A stretch of DNA of 64,000 nucleotides from Thermonema lapsum (GCF_011761635.1 NZ_JAASRN010000001.1:124001-188000), one strand, 5' to 3'; counted from the stretch's first letter, positions 50,343-59,477 are shown. Notes: generated by a model from the letters alone, not told the origin. Program-made: numbers and translations.

Positions 50343-51050
50343 ATGAAAAAGATAATCATAGCCATCGATGGATACTCAGCCTGTGGCAAAAGCACCACAG
50401 CCAAGAAGGTAGCGGCAGCGCTCAACTATCGTTACATTGACTCCGGAGCTATGTATCGGGCGGTTACGCTCTATTTCCTTGACCAATTCGTGGAATTGAC
50501 CAATCCCAAAGCCGTAGAAGATGCACTTAAAAATATAGAAATAGACTTTCGTTTCAATGAAAAAAAGGGCAGAAGCGACACATATCTCAATGGACTGAAT
50601 GTGGAGGATGAAATCCGCACGATGCGGGTGTCGCAGATAGTCAGCCAAGTGAGTGCCCTGCCGGCGGTGCGTCGCGCCATGGTGGCTCAACAACAACGGA
50701 TGGGCAAGCAGCGCGGCATCGTCATGGATGGAAGGGATATTGGTACTGCGGTTTTCCCCGATGCCGAAGTAAAGGTGTTCATGACCGCTGACATAACCAT
50801 AAGAGCATACCGCCGCCAACAGGAGTTGCTCGAGAAGGGGGAAATGTTCGACTTGGATGAAATCATAGAGAACCTCAAATCCAGAGATTATATTGACACT
50901 CACCGCTCTGAAAGCCCCTTGGTTCAAGCGCCCGATGCATATTTCCTCGATACTTCTTTTCTTACCATCGACGAGCAGGTGGAGTATGTGCTTCAGTTGG
51001 CTACTTCCAAAATCATAGAAAAAAACAAAACCACTATCACCACTTGTTGA
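50343..51050 (+). CDS. cmk: Cytidylate kinase
   Basis: 235 residues. It phosphorylates CMP and dCMP to the diphosphates with ATP. P-loop IAIDGYSACGKSTTAKKVA at the N-terminus, CMP-binding YIDSGAMYRAVTLYFL, VMDGRDIGTAVFPDAEVKVFMTA and the LID region RRQQEL are all as in Cmk. The Bacteroidota order cmk-ispH is retained, with 61 bases between them. The C-terminal tail (KIIEKNKTTITTC) is longer than usual but unlikely to matter. Confidence 0.97.
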   Translation: MKKIIIAIDGYSACGKSTTAKKVAAALNYRYIDSGAMYRAVTLYFLDQFVELTNPKAVEDALKNIEIDFRFNEKKGRSDTYLNGLNVEDEIRTMRVSQIVSQVSALPAVRRAMVAQQQRMGKQRGIVMDGRDIGTAVFPDAEVKVFMTADITIRAYRRQQELLEKGEMFDLDEIIENLKSRDYIDTHRSESPLVQAPDAYFLDTSFLTIDEQVEYVLQLATSKIIEKNKTTITTC

Positions 51051-51111
51051 AGACAGAGGAGAAGGGCATAGGGCTTTTCTCATAATTTTTAACCTTTTCA
51101 AGAAAGTACCT

Positions 51112-52011
51112 ATGGACATTCGCATAGATAAAAATTCCGGTTATTGCTTTGGGGTAGAGTATGCCATACAAATGGCAGAAGATGCATTGCAAGAGGCAGA
51201 GGTAGTGTATTGCTTGGGCGACATTGTGCATAATGACCGCGAGGTGGAGCGTTTGCATGCCAAGGGCTTGCGTATTATTGACCGTGAACAACTCAAAGAC
51301 CTGCACGACTGCAAAGTGCTGATTCGTGCTCATGGAGAACCCCCCGAAACCTATGAAATAGCTCTGCGCAACAACATAGAATTGATTGACGCTTCTTGTC
51401 CGGTAGTGCTGAAGTTGCAGCACCGGGTGAAGACCGCCTTTGATAAAAGCATGGAAGAGGGCGGTCAAGTGGTGATTTACGGCAAACCGGGGCATGCCGA
51501 AGTCATAGGATTGACAGGGCAAACGCAGCAAAAAGCAATTGTGGTGTCTTGCATTGAAGACTTGGACCAGGGTGTTGACTTCACCAAGCCCATTACTTTA
51601 TTCAGTCAAACGACTAAACCCACCGCAGGCTTTTATGCCTTGAGGGAAGCCATTGAAGAGCGTCTTCGTGCCAACGGTTTGTCGCCGGAAGAGTATTTAC
51701 GTGTCAATGACAGCATTTGCCGGCAGGTATCGAACCGGGAGCCTCAATTGCGTGTGTTTGCCCGACAACATGATGTGATTCTTTTTGTAGCTGGCAAAAA
51801 AAGCTCCAATGGGCGCTCCCTGTTTGAAGTATGCCGCAGCGAAAATCCGCACAGCTATTTTATAGAAGATGAAGCAGAAATTCAAGAAGAATGGTTGGAG
51901 GGGGCTCGTAGTGTAGGTATTTGCGGCGCCACTTCTACCCCCATGTGGTTGATGGAACGCGTAGCCCGTCATCTTGAATCAATGCAAACTGCCCATGAAA
52001 CAGAGATATAA
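51112..52011 (+). CDS. ispH: 4-hydroxy-3-methylbut-2-enyl diphosphate reductase
   Basis: 299 residues. IspH makes IPP and DMAPP from HMBPP, the last step of the MEP isoprenoid pathway, with a [4Fe-4S] cluster. The three cluster cysteines are Cys12 (SGYCFGVEYAI), Cys96 (DASCPVV) and Cys203 (DSICRQVSNRE). HGEPPETYE and the TTKPTAGF segment fit the substrate cavity. The gene for IspG, the preceding step, is in the same window at 59.5-61.5 kb but separate. The gene end overlaps the start of the cysteine-rich protein gene by 17 bases. Confidence 0.97.
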   Translation: MDIRIDKNSGYCFGVEYAIQMAEDALQEAEVVYCLGDIVHNDREVERLHAKGLRIIDREQLKDLHDCKVLIRAHGEPPETYEIALRNNIELIDASCPVVLKLQHRVKTAFDKSMEEGGQVVIYGKPGHAEVIGLTGQTQQKAIVVSCIEDLDQGVDFTKPITLFSQTTKPTAGFYALREAIEERLRANGLSPEEYLRVNDSICRQVSNREPQLRVFARQHDVILFVAGKKSSNGRSLFEVCRSENPHSYFIEDEAEIQEEWLEGARSVGICGATSTPMWLMERVARHLESMQTAHETEI

Positions 52012-52402
52012 GCAACTGTTGCTTTTTGCCTTTGTGCTGCTTGGTATCTGTTACGCAAGCAGCGCCACAGCGCAAGTGCGTAAATCATGGGTCGATAAAA
52101 AGTTTTACCTTTCACAAGAACTGCCCGACTCCTTGTTGTGCGGGCAATGCAAAGGCACAGGCTATTACGAAACATGCCCTGATGTGAATTGCTATCAAGG
52201 AAAATGCCTGGCTTGCAAAGGAACGGGGCATTGCGCCTATTGTTATGGCAAGGGTTCAGTAAAGCAAGGGGGCAAAAAGGTCGATTGTCTGCGTTGTGAG
52301 GACGGGGTATGTAGCCGTTGCCTTGGCAACACTTTGTGTGCTACCTGCCAGGGCGCCGGGCGCCTCATTTGTAAAGTATGCTTGGGCACAGGCAAAAAAT
52401 AA
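51995..52402 (+). CDS. Exported cysteine-rich protein with DnaJ-type zinc-finger repeats
   Basis: 135 residues from ATG 51995; start MKQRYKQLLLFAFVLLGICYASSATAQ is a signal peptide. The mature part (residues 28-135) holds about eight CxxC units, several with the CxxCxGxG spacing of the DnaJ central domain: CGQCKGTG, CLACKGTG, CAYCYGKG, CLRCEDG, CSRCLGN, CATCQGAG, CKVCLGTG. There is no J domain or substrate-binding domain. DnaJ fingers normally bind two zinc ions and hold unfolded protein; here the predicted periplasmic or surface location would be new for such a domain. It overlaps ispH by 17 bases and is last in the operon. Function unknown. Confidence 0.8.
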   Translation: MKQRYKQLLLFAFVLLGICYASSATAQVRKSWVDKKFYLSQELPDSLLCGQCKGTGYYETCPDVNCYQGKCLACKGTGHCAYCYGKGSVKQGGKKVDCLRCEDGVCSRCLGNTLCATCQGAGRLICKVCLGTGKK

Positions 52403-52474
52403 CAGGAGAGCCGTCTCGGAGGTCTTTTTTCGCCTGCTGCCCCCTAAGTATGTCTCTTGCTGTTTGAAGCACTT

Positions 52475-53704
52475 TTATACCTCAAACCCCATGACCAGTA
52501 CATCATCGATTTGGGCTTGGTTGCCACGCCACTGCTCAAAGAAAACCTCAAGAGACTGTTTTTGCTGGTCAAAAGGAAGGGCAGCTTTTTCGAGCAGTAG
52601 TTCTTTGAATCGTCTGCTGCTTAGTTTTTGTTTTTTAGGTCCTCCAAATTGGTCGGCAAAGCCGTCAGAAAAGATATATACCTTTTCGCCTCCCAGAAGA
52701 GGAATTGTGTGATTGGTAAATGATTCTTCCATCTTTTGCTCCACATAGCCGATGGGCATGCGGTCGCCTTTGAAATCATGTATTTCCGACCTTTGAATGA
52801 TGAGCGCGCCGTTGTGTGCACCAGCAAAGACAATACTGCCGCCCCCAACTCTGATGACAGCCATGTCCATGCCGTCGCGCAGCTGGTTTTTATCCTCTTC
52901 GGAGCGGCTGAGTGCCTGAACAATATTTTCTCGTAGCAAATTTAGCAACTCTGCCGGAGTATGGTTGGCGTCTTCGTGCAGCAGTTGCACCAAGAAGGTA
53001 ATGCCCAGCATAGAAAGCAATGCGCCCGGTACGCCGTGCCCTGTGGCGTCAGCAGCAATGACGTAGCGGTATTGCCGAGTTTGCTGGTAATAATAAAAAT
53101 CACCACAAACAATGTCTTTGGGCTTGTACAAAATGAAAGAGTTGGGAAACATCTCTTTGAATAAGCTTTCGGAGGGAAGCGTGGCTATTTGTATGCGCTG
53201 GGCGTAGCGAATACTTTCGAGTAGTTTCTTGTTTTGCAGCTCTATTTGTTTAGTTAAACGTACGCGTTCACGTATGTCGCGTATATAGAATGTAACCGCA
53301 GGGCGATTGGCTTCGAAAGGCACCACCTTGCCGCTGAATTCTACATCCAGCAAATTATCGCCTACCATCAAGGGGATATCTTGAAATACCAACCCCCCTT
53401 CTTCATAAGTGCGGGCAATGCGCCGGCTTAATGTATCGACCAACTCGGGTGGAACAAAATGGTAGAGATATTTTCCCTCTTTGTTTTGCGTCAAGCGATG
53501 GAAGGCAGCATTGGACCACAGCAAGCTGCTGTCGAGCATATCTACTACCACGATGGCATCATTTGCTTCATCGACCAACTGGCGGTACCGCTCGATGGTT
53601 TCCTCTCTCTCGCGCAGGCGGCTCTGATAGCGAACATTTATCCATAAGATAAGCAGCGAGGCAAAGATAAAAAAGACAACAAGCCAGAAAATAGAAATAC
53701 TCAT
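52475..53704 (-). CDS. PAS domain/SpoIIE-type PP2C phosphatase
   Basis: 409 residues. One N-terminal membrane helix (residues 3-23), a coiled coil, a PAS domain (about 35-150), then the SpoIIE/RsbU-like serine phosphatase (165-405): KPKDIVCGDFYYY, VIAADATGHGVPGALLSMLG and DGMDMAVIRV, and VYIFSDGFADQFGG at the second metal site. Such phosphatases usually dephosphorylate an anti-anti-sigma protein and so switch a partner. No STAS or kinase gene is adjacent. Its ATG overlaps the stop of the redox gene in the form ATGA, so the two are translationally coupled. Confidence 0.92.
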   Translation of the reverse strand: MSISIFWLVVFFIFASLLILWINVRYQSRLREREETIERYRQLVDEANDAIVVVDMLDSSLLWSNAAFHRLTQNKEGKYLYHFVPPELVDTLSRRIARTYEEGGLVFQDIPLMVGDNLLDVEFSGKVVPFEANRPAVTFYIRDIRERVRLTKQIELQNKKLLESIRYAQRIQIATLPSESLFKEMFPNSFILYKPKDIVCGDFYYYQQTRQYRYVIAADATGHGVPGALLSMLGITFLVQLLHEDANHTPAELLNLLRENIVQALSRSEEDKNQLRDGMDMAVIRVGGGSIVFAGAHNGALIIQRSEIHDFKGDRMPIGYVEQKMEESFTNHTIPLLGGEKVYIFSDGFADQFGGPKKQKLSSRRFKELLLEKAALPFDQQKQSLEVFFEQWRGNQAQIDDVLVMGFEV

Positions 53705-54759
53705 AAGGTTTCTACAATTTTGAGGATGAATTCGGGATTCAGGGTATCCACCTTGTCAGAACGCGAAATATAGCGAATGATTCCCTGCTTGTCTATCAAG
53801 ATAGCAGCAGGCAAAGGTACTCCTCGGTCTAAGTTGCTTACTGCCTTGGCAGCAGGGTTTACTTTGGGCAAAAAGAAACCATACAGTTCAGCTGTCGATA
53901 AATTCGGGTCGTAGAGCAGGCGATAGTGAAGTCTTAGTGTCTCTTTTTTGTAACGGTTGTTAGCTTCCGGGTCGGGATTGATAGAAAGCACCTCTATACC
54001 TCTTTCGTTGAAAAGTGCGTGCGCTCGTTCATAGGCACGCAGCATAATATGACAGTAGGGGCACCAGTCGCCACGGGTGAAAAAGAGCAGCACTGGCTTT
54101 TTCCCCTTATAATCACGATGCAAATTTACCAATCGCCCTTCTTCGTCGGGCAGTTGAAAGTTGGGCGCTTCTTTACCTACCATCGCCCCTTCGTTTGCAT
54201 AATAAGGCTTTGATTGCACGTAATCGTAATAGTGTTTGAAAAAAGCATAACCCAGCATGAGCATGCCGAACAGGCTAAAGTTGAATAAGACAGCTTCATG
54301 GCTGTATATCCAGTTGCTTATTGAATTCGAGAAATAGAAGATGCCTTTTTCTAATATATCCCGGGAGGCAGGTGCTATAAGAAAGAAAGCTGCACCTATC
54401 AACCAGCTGGTAAACTCTATCCAGCGGTGTGTAAGCAGCCCTAAGCGCACCAAATACACATGCCGAAACATGGCAGAGTTTATCCAAAAAAGCATGGAAA
54501 TACTGTAATAAGGTAGCGTATTTTCGAGGTGCAAATCTGCCAAAAGCCCGGCTATGAAGCAACTGACATAAGTAATGCCATACATTAGGGGAGGGTTGTA
54601 CTTAGTCTCGGAAAGGGCGGCGCCAAAGGCAAGCGTACAGCTAAGCCCCAATACATGGAGGGCGACAAACTCATTGCCGACAAGATACATGGCAATACCC
54701 GATAAAATTATTAGTATGACGGTGATTGTAAAAGGGAAACGAAAAATGAATTGTTTCAT
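53701..54759 (-). CDS. Membrane protein with C-terminal peroxiredoxin/thioredoxin-fold domain
   Basis: 352 residues from ATG 54759 (MKQFIFRFPFTITVILIIL); ATGs at 54771 and 54804 are also in frame. About six membrane helices (residues 8-185), then an AhpC/TSA-like domain (about 190-352) with APNFQLPDEEGRLVNL and the redox motif FFTRGDWCPYC, ending PLPAAILIDKQGIIRYI. The domain may face the periplasm or the cytoplasm; the sequence does not settle it. It would act as a thiol peroxidase or disulfide exchanger. The gene heads an operon and overlaps the SpoIIE-type phosphatase by four bases, an odd pairing that suggests redox control of the phosphatase. Confidence 0.85.
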   Translation of the reverse strand: MKQFIFRFPFTITVILIILSGIAMYLVGNEFVALHVLGLSCTLAFGAALSETKYNPPLMYGITYVSCFIAGLLADLHLENTLPYYSISMLFWINSAMFRHVYLVRLGLLTHRWIEFTSWLIGAAFFLIAPASRDILEKGIFYFSNSISNWIYSHEAVLFNFSLFGMLMLGYAFFKHYYDYVQSKPYYANEGAMVGKEAPNFQLPDEEGRLVNLHRDYKGKKPVLLFFTRGDWCPYCHIMLRAYERAHALFNERGIEVLSINPDPEANNRYKKETLRLHYRLLYDPNLSTAELYGFFLPKVNPAAKAVSNLDRGVPLPAAILIDKQGIIRYISRSDKVDTLNPEFILKIVETL

Positions 54760-54884
54760 AAATATTGACATCTGTTCATGACGGTAAAAGTAAAAAAATA
54801 GCATGGAAAATCAATGTTCATACATTGGGTGAATGACAACGCAGAAAATTGTATATTGCAAACTGCTTATTTAACCCAAAATCC

Positions 54885-55658
54885 ATGTGTTTGATTGTAT
54901 GGGCACAAGACGTCCATCCTCAATATAAGCTGATTTTCTTGGCAAACAGAGATGAGTTTTATGAACGTCCGGCACAGCCTGCGCACGAGTGGCAGCATCC
55001 GGCGGGCGTAATTGCCGGTAAAGACTTGCAAGCTGGCGGCACTTGGCTGGGCATACACCCCTGCAAGGGAATAGCAGCACTCACCAATTATCGTAACCCT
55101 AAGCTTATCAAAGAGCAGGCACCTTCGCGGGGCGTCTTGCCTGTGCAATATTTCCTTTCTCAACAAAGCAGCCTCAACTATTTGGTACGCCTACACCCCA
55201 AATCAACCGACTATAATGGCTTCAACCTGCTTTTGTTTGATGGACGCGACATGATGTATTATTCCAACATAGAACGCATCATCAAAAAAGTAGATAAGGG
55301 AATACACGGCTTGAGCAATGCGCTGCTTAATACCCCTTGGCCCAAGTTGGAGCGATGTAAACAAGCCCTAAGCCGGCAAATAGAACAACATAATATTTCT
55401 CTTGAGGCTCTTTTTGCCATCATGGAAGACACTTGGCGCCCGCCCGATGAGCTGCTGCCAGATACAGGCGTGCCTCGGGAGTGGGAGCGAGCTTTAGCTT
55501 CGCCTTTTATATGCACTTCTACTTACGGCACACGTCTCACTTCTGTGATTCTCTGGGATAAGCACGACCGCGTGCAGTTTGTCGAGAAGTGGCACGCTAC
55601 TCCGTGTCAAAAGCCGGGTATCCGAACATTTGAGATAAAAATGCACTTGTACGAATAG
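54885..55658 (+). CDS. NRDE-family protein (TANGO2-like)
   Basis: 257 residues from ATG 54885. The family signature is at the start: MCLIVWAQDVHPQYKLIFLANRDEF, with Cys2 exposed after Met removal and NRDEFYERP giving the name. GGTWLGIHPCKGIAALTNYRNP is the second block. NRDE/TANGO2 proteins have an Ntn-hydrolase-like fold and are suspected to handle acyl-CoA or heme, without a proven reaction. An in-frame ATG 36 bases upstream is rejected because the conserved N-terminal Cys must follow the start. It faces the redox/phosphatase operon. Confidence 0.9.
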   Translation: MCLIVWAQDVHPQYKLIFLANRDEFYERPAQPAHEWQHPAGVIAGKDLQAGGTWLGIHPCKGIAALTNYRNPKLIKEQAPSRGVLPVQYFLSQQSSLNYLVRLHPKSTDYNGFNLLLFDGRDMMYYSNIERIIKKVDKGIHGLSNALLNTPWPKLERCKQALSRQIEQHNISLEALFAIMEDTWRPPDELLPDTGVPREWERALASPFICTSTYGTRLTSVILWDKHDRVQFVEKWHATPCQKPGIRTFEIKMHLYE

Positions 55659-55940
55659 CGCCCTCGCCAGAGAGCTGAGCTTTCGCAGCTTTTGCTGTGC
55701 TATATAAAAAACCCGATAGGTAAAAAAACTTCATGGCATGTTTGTAGAGCTGAGAAAGTGTTGCATTTGATTGAAACAGAACCCAATGGTTTTTCGGAGT
55801 CTCAAGCCGAATGGAGAAGTACGGGGCTAACTCAATAGAGGAGGTGATGGCAACTGCTCAGAAACTGCTTCTCTTGCTACTCGATGTGCTGCTGAAATGG
55901 AGAAATCGTCGGTACTATTTTCTCTCAAATAAAAGAAAAA
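55659..55940. other. Intergenic region between the NRDE gene and the fbp terminator
   Basis: About 280 bases. Short frames exist (one on the plus strand at 55811-56032), but they run through the strong hairpin at 55941-55973 and show no recognisable sequence. I see no gene here. Confidence 0.55.
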
Positions 55941-55973
55941 CCCAAAGCCGCCTTTCTTTGAGGCGGCTTTGGG
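55941..55973 (-). terminator. Terminator of fbp
   Basis: CCCAAAGCCGCCT and AGGCGGCTTTGGG make a perfect 13-bp stem with a 7-base loop. On the minus strand TTTTTCTTTTATTT follows, about 20 bases past the fbp stop at 55994. Confidence 0.95.
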
Positions 55974-55993
55974 TGGCTTACAGCGCGGTTTTT

Positions 55994-57007
55994 TTATGCG
56001 TTTACTTCCTCTTGTTGAAAGCATTGATTTAAGCGCTCCATTAGGTTTTGAGGACCAACGAAGAAAGGGGTGCGTTGGTGTATCTCCTTAGGCTCTATGT
56101 CCAAGATGCGCCGCTTGCCGTCGGTAGCCATACCACCGGCTTGCTCCATGAGAAATGCCATAGGGTTACATTCAAACAACAGGCGCAATTTCCCGTTGGG
56201 GGCTTTTTGGGTAGAGGGATACAAGAAAATACCCCCTTTCAGTAGGTTGCGATGAAAGTCGGCTACCAAAGAACCTATGTAGCGTGCCGAAAGACGCTGT
56301 TCACGGCATTGCTCTATGAAATGTTGCACCCCCGCAGAGAAGTCAAGCAAGTTGCCTTCGTTGCAAGAATATATCTTGCCTTCTTGGGGGACTTTAATAC
56401 TGGGATGCGATAAGATAAACTCCCCTATAGATTGCTCGTAGGTGAAGCCATTTACGCCTTTGCCGGTAGTGTAAACGAGCATGGTAGATGAGCCGTAAAC
56501 GATATAGCCGGCGGCTACTTGCCGATTGCCCGGCTGTAAGAAGTCCTCTATGATGGGCGGGCTGCCCACCGGGCTCACTCGGCGGTATATGGAGAAAATA
56601 GTACCTATGGACACATTCACATCGATATTGGAAGAGCCGTCCAGTGGGTCAATAGCAACTACATATTTGCCTTGATGGTTACCGGTGTCTATAAAACTGT
56701 CTTCTTCTTCCGATATGATGCCGCATACTTCACCGCCGTTACGAAGGGCACGGATAAAGCGCACATTGGCAACTACATCCAGCTTTTGCTGCTCTTCGCC
56801 CTGTACGTTGTAGTTGCCATAGCTGCCCGTAATGTTTGCCAAACCGGCACGATTTACTTCCCAGTGAATGATTTTACCGGCGAGGGCTATGTCACGCAGC
56901 AGCTGCGATAGCTCACCCGTAGCAAAGGGAAATTCATCTTGCTTTTGTTTGATGAAACGGTCAAGGGTGATGCCGATGGAAGGGGTTAGTTTGTCTGCTT
57001 GGGTCAT
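55994..57007 (-). CDS. fbp: Class I fructose-1,6-bisphosphatase
   Basis: 337 residues. It removes the 1-phosphate of fructose 1,6-bisphosphate, the committed step of gluconeogenesis. Motifs: the metal sites EEEDSF and [13 protein letters not shown], substrate loops [21 protein letters not shown] and the C-terminal [43 protein letters not shown] is the usual N-terminus. The presence indicates growth on amino or organic acids, which fits the peptide transporters in this window. The gene is a single unit with its own strong terminator. Confidence 0.97.
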   Translation of the reverse strand: MTQADKLTPSIGITLDRFIKQKQDEFPFATGELSQLLRDIALAGKIIHWEVNRAGLANITGSYGNYNVQGEEQQKLDVVANVRFIRALRNGGEVCGIISEEEDSFIDTGNHQGKYVVAIDPLDGSSNIDVNVSIGTIFSIYRRVSPVGSPPIIEDFLQPGNRQVAAGYIVYGSSTMLVYTTGKGVNGFTYEQSIGEFILSHPSIKVPQEGKIYSCNEGNLLDFSAGVQHFIEQCREQRLSARYIGSLVADFHRNLLKGGIFLYPSTQKAPNGKLRLLFECNPMAFLMEQAGGMATDGKRRILDIEPKEIHQRTPFFVGPQNLMERLNQCFQQEEVNA

Positions 57008-57084
57008 AGGTCTGCCTGAATTTGTGTTGCTCTTAGAAGTCTCAAAAATAGTGCCTTGGTAGGCGTTTTTTCTGTACTAAAAAA

Positions 57085-57107
57085 AGCTACCCCCAAGGGG
57101 TAGCTTC
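57085..57107 (-). terminator. Terminator of the GroES-like gene
   Basis: AAGCTACCCC, loop of 3, GGGGTAGCTT: a perfect 10-bp stem, then TTTTAGTAC on the minus strand, 4 bases past the stop at 57111. Confidence 0.9.
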
Positions 57108-57110
57108 GTT

Positions 57111-57494
57111 TTAATTGAAGAGGTCTTCGTCGCGCTCAATCATGAGAATGGAATGCTGTGGCACGATATAATAACGCTCGCCCTCATATTGTATTTCCAC
57201 GGCACCTTTTTGTAAGAAGAGCACAAAGTCTCCTTCCTTTACTTGCAGTGGAATGTAGCGTACACGTTCGTCCACTTCTTTCCATGGCTCGTCTTCGATG
57301 TCTGGGGGTAGGGGCACCGGATAGCCAGGACCTACTTTAATGACATAGCCACTTTGTACTTTTTCTTTTTCCTGCACTCCGGGTGGCAAATACAGACCAC
57401 TCTCGGTGCGTTCTTGAGTGACCTTGGGTTTGATAAGCACCCGGTCGCCCACCATGATGATGTTTTTTAGCTTGTTGTCTTTTGTCAGAATCAT
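57111..57494 (-). CDS. GroES-like co-chaperone family protein
   Basis: 127 residues from ATG 57494 (MILTKDNKLKNIIMVGDRVLIKPK). The GroES beta-barrel opening is clear: VGDRVLIKPKVTQERTESGLYLPPGVQEKEKVQSGYVIKVGPG. An inserted stretch (PLPPDIEDEPWKEVDERVRYIPLQ) lies where GroES has its roof loop, and VKEGDFVLFLQKGAVEIQYEGERYYIVPQHSILMIE closes the barrel. This is a paralogue, longer than the 90-100-residue GroES, without groEL next to it. It may be a distinct folding factor. The in-frame ATG at 57662 overlaps the divergent clc start and is rejected. A perfect -7 motif, TAAATTTG, lies at 57555-57548 on the minus strand. Confidence 0.87.
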   Translation of the reverse strand: MILTKDNKLKNIIMVGDRVLIKPKVTQERTESGLYLPPGVQEKEKVQSGYVIKVGPGYPVPLPPDIEDEPWKEVDERVRYIPLQVKEGDFVLFLQKGAVEIQYEGERYYIVPQHSILMIERDEDLFN

Positions 57495-57575
57495 CTTTTT
57501 GTCCTTACATTTGAGCTCACAAGAACACGCCTCGTGGTTTTGTTGCGCAAATTTACGAAATAAAAGCTGAAAACC

Positions 57576-59399
57576 ATGCCGAAAACTTCCAAATGGTTGA
57601 GAAAGTGGCGTTTGCGCGTCCGTTGGCTGTTTCGTCGCTTTCTGCAATGGCGCTTGCAGCATATCAGCGACCGACAGCTGGTCATTGGCGTGAGCGTGCT
57701 TTTGGGGCTGGGGGTGGGTTTAGTAGCTTCTTTTTTGCTCTTTACCACGCGCTGGATTAGTAGCTTGTTGGCAGAGGCACCTTTCGGTTGGATGAGCTCG
57801 CTTTATTTTATTTTTCCCATCATCGGTATTTTATTGGTACGCACTTATGTGAGGCTGTGGTTTCATGGTAAATTTCAAAAGGGAATGGCTTATGTGCTGT
57901 ATGGCATCAGCAAACGAAAGGGCGACTTTGAGGGCTATCACCGCTATGCTCATGTACTGACCAGCGCTGTGACCGTGGGCTTGGGGGGCTCGGCAGGATT
58001 GGAAGCGCCTACCGTATTGACAGGCGCAAGCTGGGGAGGCTTTTTCGCCCGACTGTTTCACTTAGACAGCGCCTATCGCGTCATATTGGCGGCTTGTGGT
58101 GCAGCTGCCGGCATTGCGGCGGTTTTCGGAACGCCTATCGGCGGGGTAGTTTTTGCCCTTGAGGTGCTGATGGCTAATGTGCATGCCAATTTTATAGTGC
58201 CCTTGCTCATCTCTGCCACTGCCAGCACGCTCATTTCTAAGATACTGGTAGAACACGAATTGTTGACGCCCCGCGGAGGGCTGCCCCTCTTCGATTATGT
58301 GCATCTCCCTTTTTTGGTAATTTTAGGGATTTTTTGTGGTATGGTGGCTGCCTATTTTATGTGGATGTCCAAAAAGATGACGCAATGGGAATTGCGCAAA
58401 AAGCAGTATAAAGACCGACTCTTCTTAGAAGAAATCTTTCTTTTGGGGGCTTTGATTCTGTTCTTACCACCCCTCTATGGTGAGGGCTTCGAATGGCTGG
58501 ATGCCATGATTAACCGCCATGAAATGGAATATTTGCAACGCAGTTGGTGGGGGCAATGGCTGCCGCCCGGATGGGGTATTGCCCTGCTTGTGTTTTTGGT
58601 ACTTTTGCTAAAGCCACTGGCTACCTGGTTGACCATTGCCTCGGGGGGAAATGGGGGGGCTTTTGCCCCCACGCTTTTTTTGGGAGGCACCACCGGTTAC
58701 CTGATGGCTTATCTTGCCAATCATGTGTTGCATTTTCCGGTAGAACTGCCCGTTGTCATGTTCACACTCATAGGTATGGCTGCTTCTATGGCTGCGTATT
58801 TTCATGCCCCTTTGACAGCTATTTTCATGATAGCCGAGCTGAGTGGTGGTTACCGTTACTTCGTACCCTTGATGTTGATTACAGCCATTGCCTATGCTAC
58901 TAAAGTCATTTTTCAGCCTGAGTCGCCTATACAGTCGGAAGCTCAAAAGATAGGAGCTTATTTGCCTGCCGATAAGGACAAAGCCATTTTGAATAGCATC
59001 GCTATCAGGCAAGTGCTGGAGCGAGACTGTGTGCCAGTGCCTTATGAGGGGACTCTGCGTGAGTTGGTTGATGCCATTACAAGAAGCCGTCGCAATATAT
59101 TTCCGGTAGTCGATAAAGAAGGTTATTTGAAAGGGCTCATCTTGTTGGATGATGTGCGGGGCATCATATTTAAACCGGAAATCTACGACAAAGTGCTCAT
59201 TGCTGACTTGGTGCATGCCCCACCGGCAGTCGTAGATATACGCGAAAGCATGGAGGAGGTGATGGATAAGTTTGATATTACCGGTGCATGGAATCTGCCA
59301 GTGACAGAAGCAGGCAAATACAGAGGTTTTTTATCCAAGTCCAATATTTTGTCGGTTTATCGCAAAAAACTGCGTTGGCAAATACAACATTTTGGGTAA
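57576..59399 (+). CDS. ClC-family chloride channel/transporter with CBS domains
   Basis: 607 residues. About 16 helices in two inverted halves form the ClC membrane part (residues 30-455). The selectivity motifs are modified but recognisable: GGSAGLEAPTVL carries the gating Glu (GLEAP in place of GREGP), and SGGNGGAFAPTLFLGG is the second helix-N motif. Two CBS domains follow (about 480-600). The family conducts chloride or exchanges it for protons; which one is not decided by sequence. The start is divergent from the GroES-like gene, 81 bases away. Confidence 0.93.
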   Translation: MPKTSKWLRKWRLRVRWLFRRFLQWRLQHISDRQLVIGVSVLLGLGVGLVASFLLFTTRWISSLLAEAPFGWMSSLYFIFPIIGILLVRTYVRLWFHGKFQKGMAYVLYGISKRKGDFEGYHRYAHVLTSAVTVGLGGSAGLEAPTVLTGASWGGFFARLFHLDSAYRVILAACGAAAGIAAVFGTPIGGVVFALEVLMANVHANFIVPLLISATASTLISKILVEHELLTPRGGLPLFDYVHLPFLVILGIFCGMVAAYFMWMSKKMTQWELRKKQYKDRLFLEEIFLLGALILFLPPLYGEGFEWLDAMINRHEMEYLQRSWWGQWLPPGWGIALLVFLVLLLKPLATWLTIASGGNGGAFAPTLFLGGTTGYLMAYLANHVLHFPVELPVVMFTLIGMAASMAAYFHAPLTAIFMIAELSGGYRYFVPLMLITAIAYATKVIFQPESPIQSEAQKIGAYLPADKDKAILNSIAIRQVLERDCVPVPYEGTLRELVDAITRSRRNIFPVVDKEGYLKGLILLDDVRGIIFKPEIYDKVLIADLVHAPPAVVDIRESMEEVMDKFDITGAWNLPVTEAGKYRGFLSKSNILSVYRKKLRWQIQHFG

Positions 59400-59431
59400 C
59401 TTATGCCCACGCAAAGCGACTATAAAACTTT

Positions 59432-59453
59432 TCTCTAAATTTGTAGTTAGAGA
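59432..59453 (+). promoter_or_regulatory. Inverted repeat overlapping the ispG -7 element
   Basis: TCTCTAA, 8 bases, TTAGAGA: perfect 7-bp arms that bracket TAAATTTG (59436-59443), an exact -7 consensus. The predicted transcript start near 59448 would be inside the right arm, and the ATG at 59478 about 30 bases further on. Suitable for a repressor site; no -33 TTTG at normal distance. Confidence 0.45.
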
Positions 59454-59477
59454 AAAAAATACCAAATCCTGCTTCTT

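Noticed and set aside
55811-56032. Plus-strand frame of 73 codons between the NRDE gene and fbp
   Set aside because: It runs through the perfect 13-bp fbp terminator and into the fbp coding end on the opposite strand; no sequence resemblance noted.
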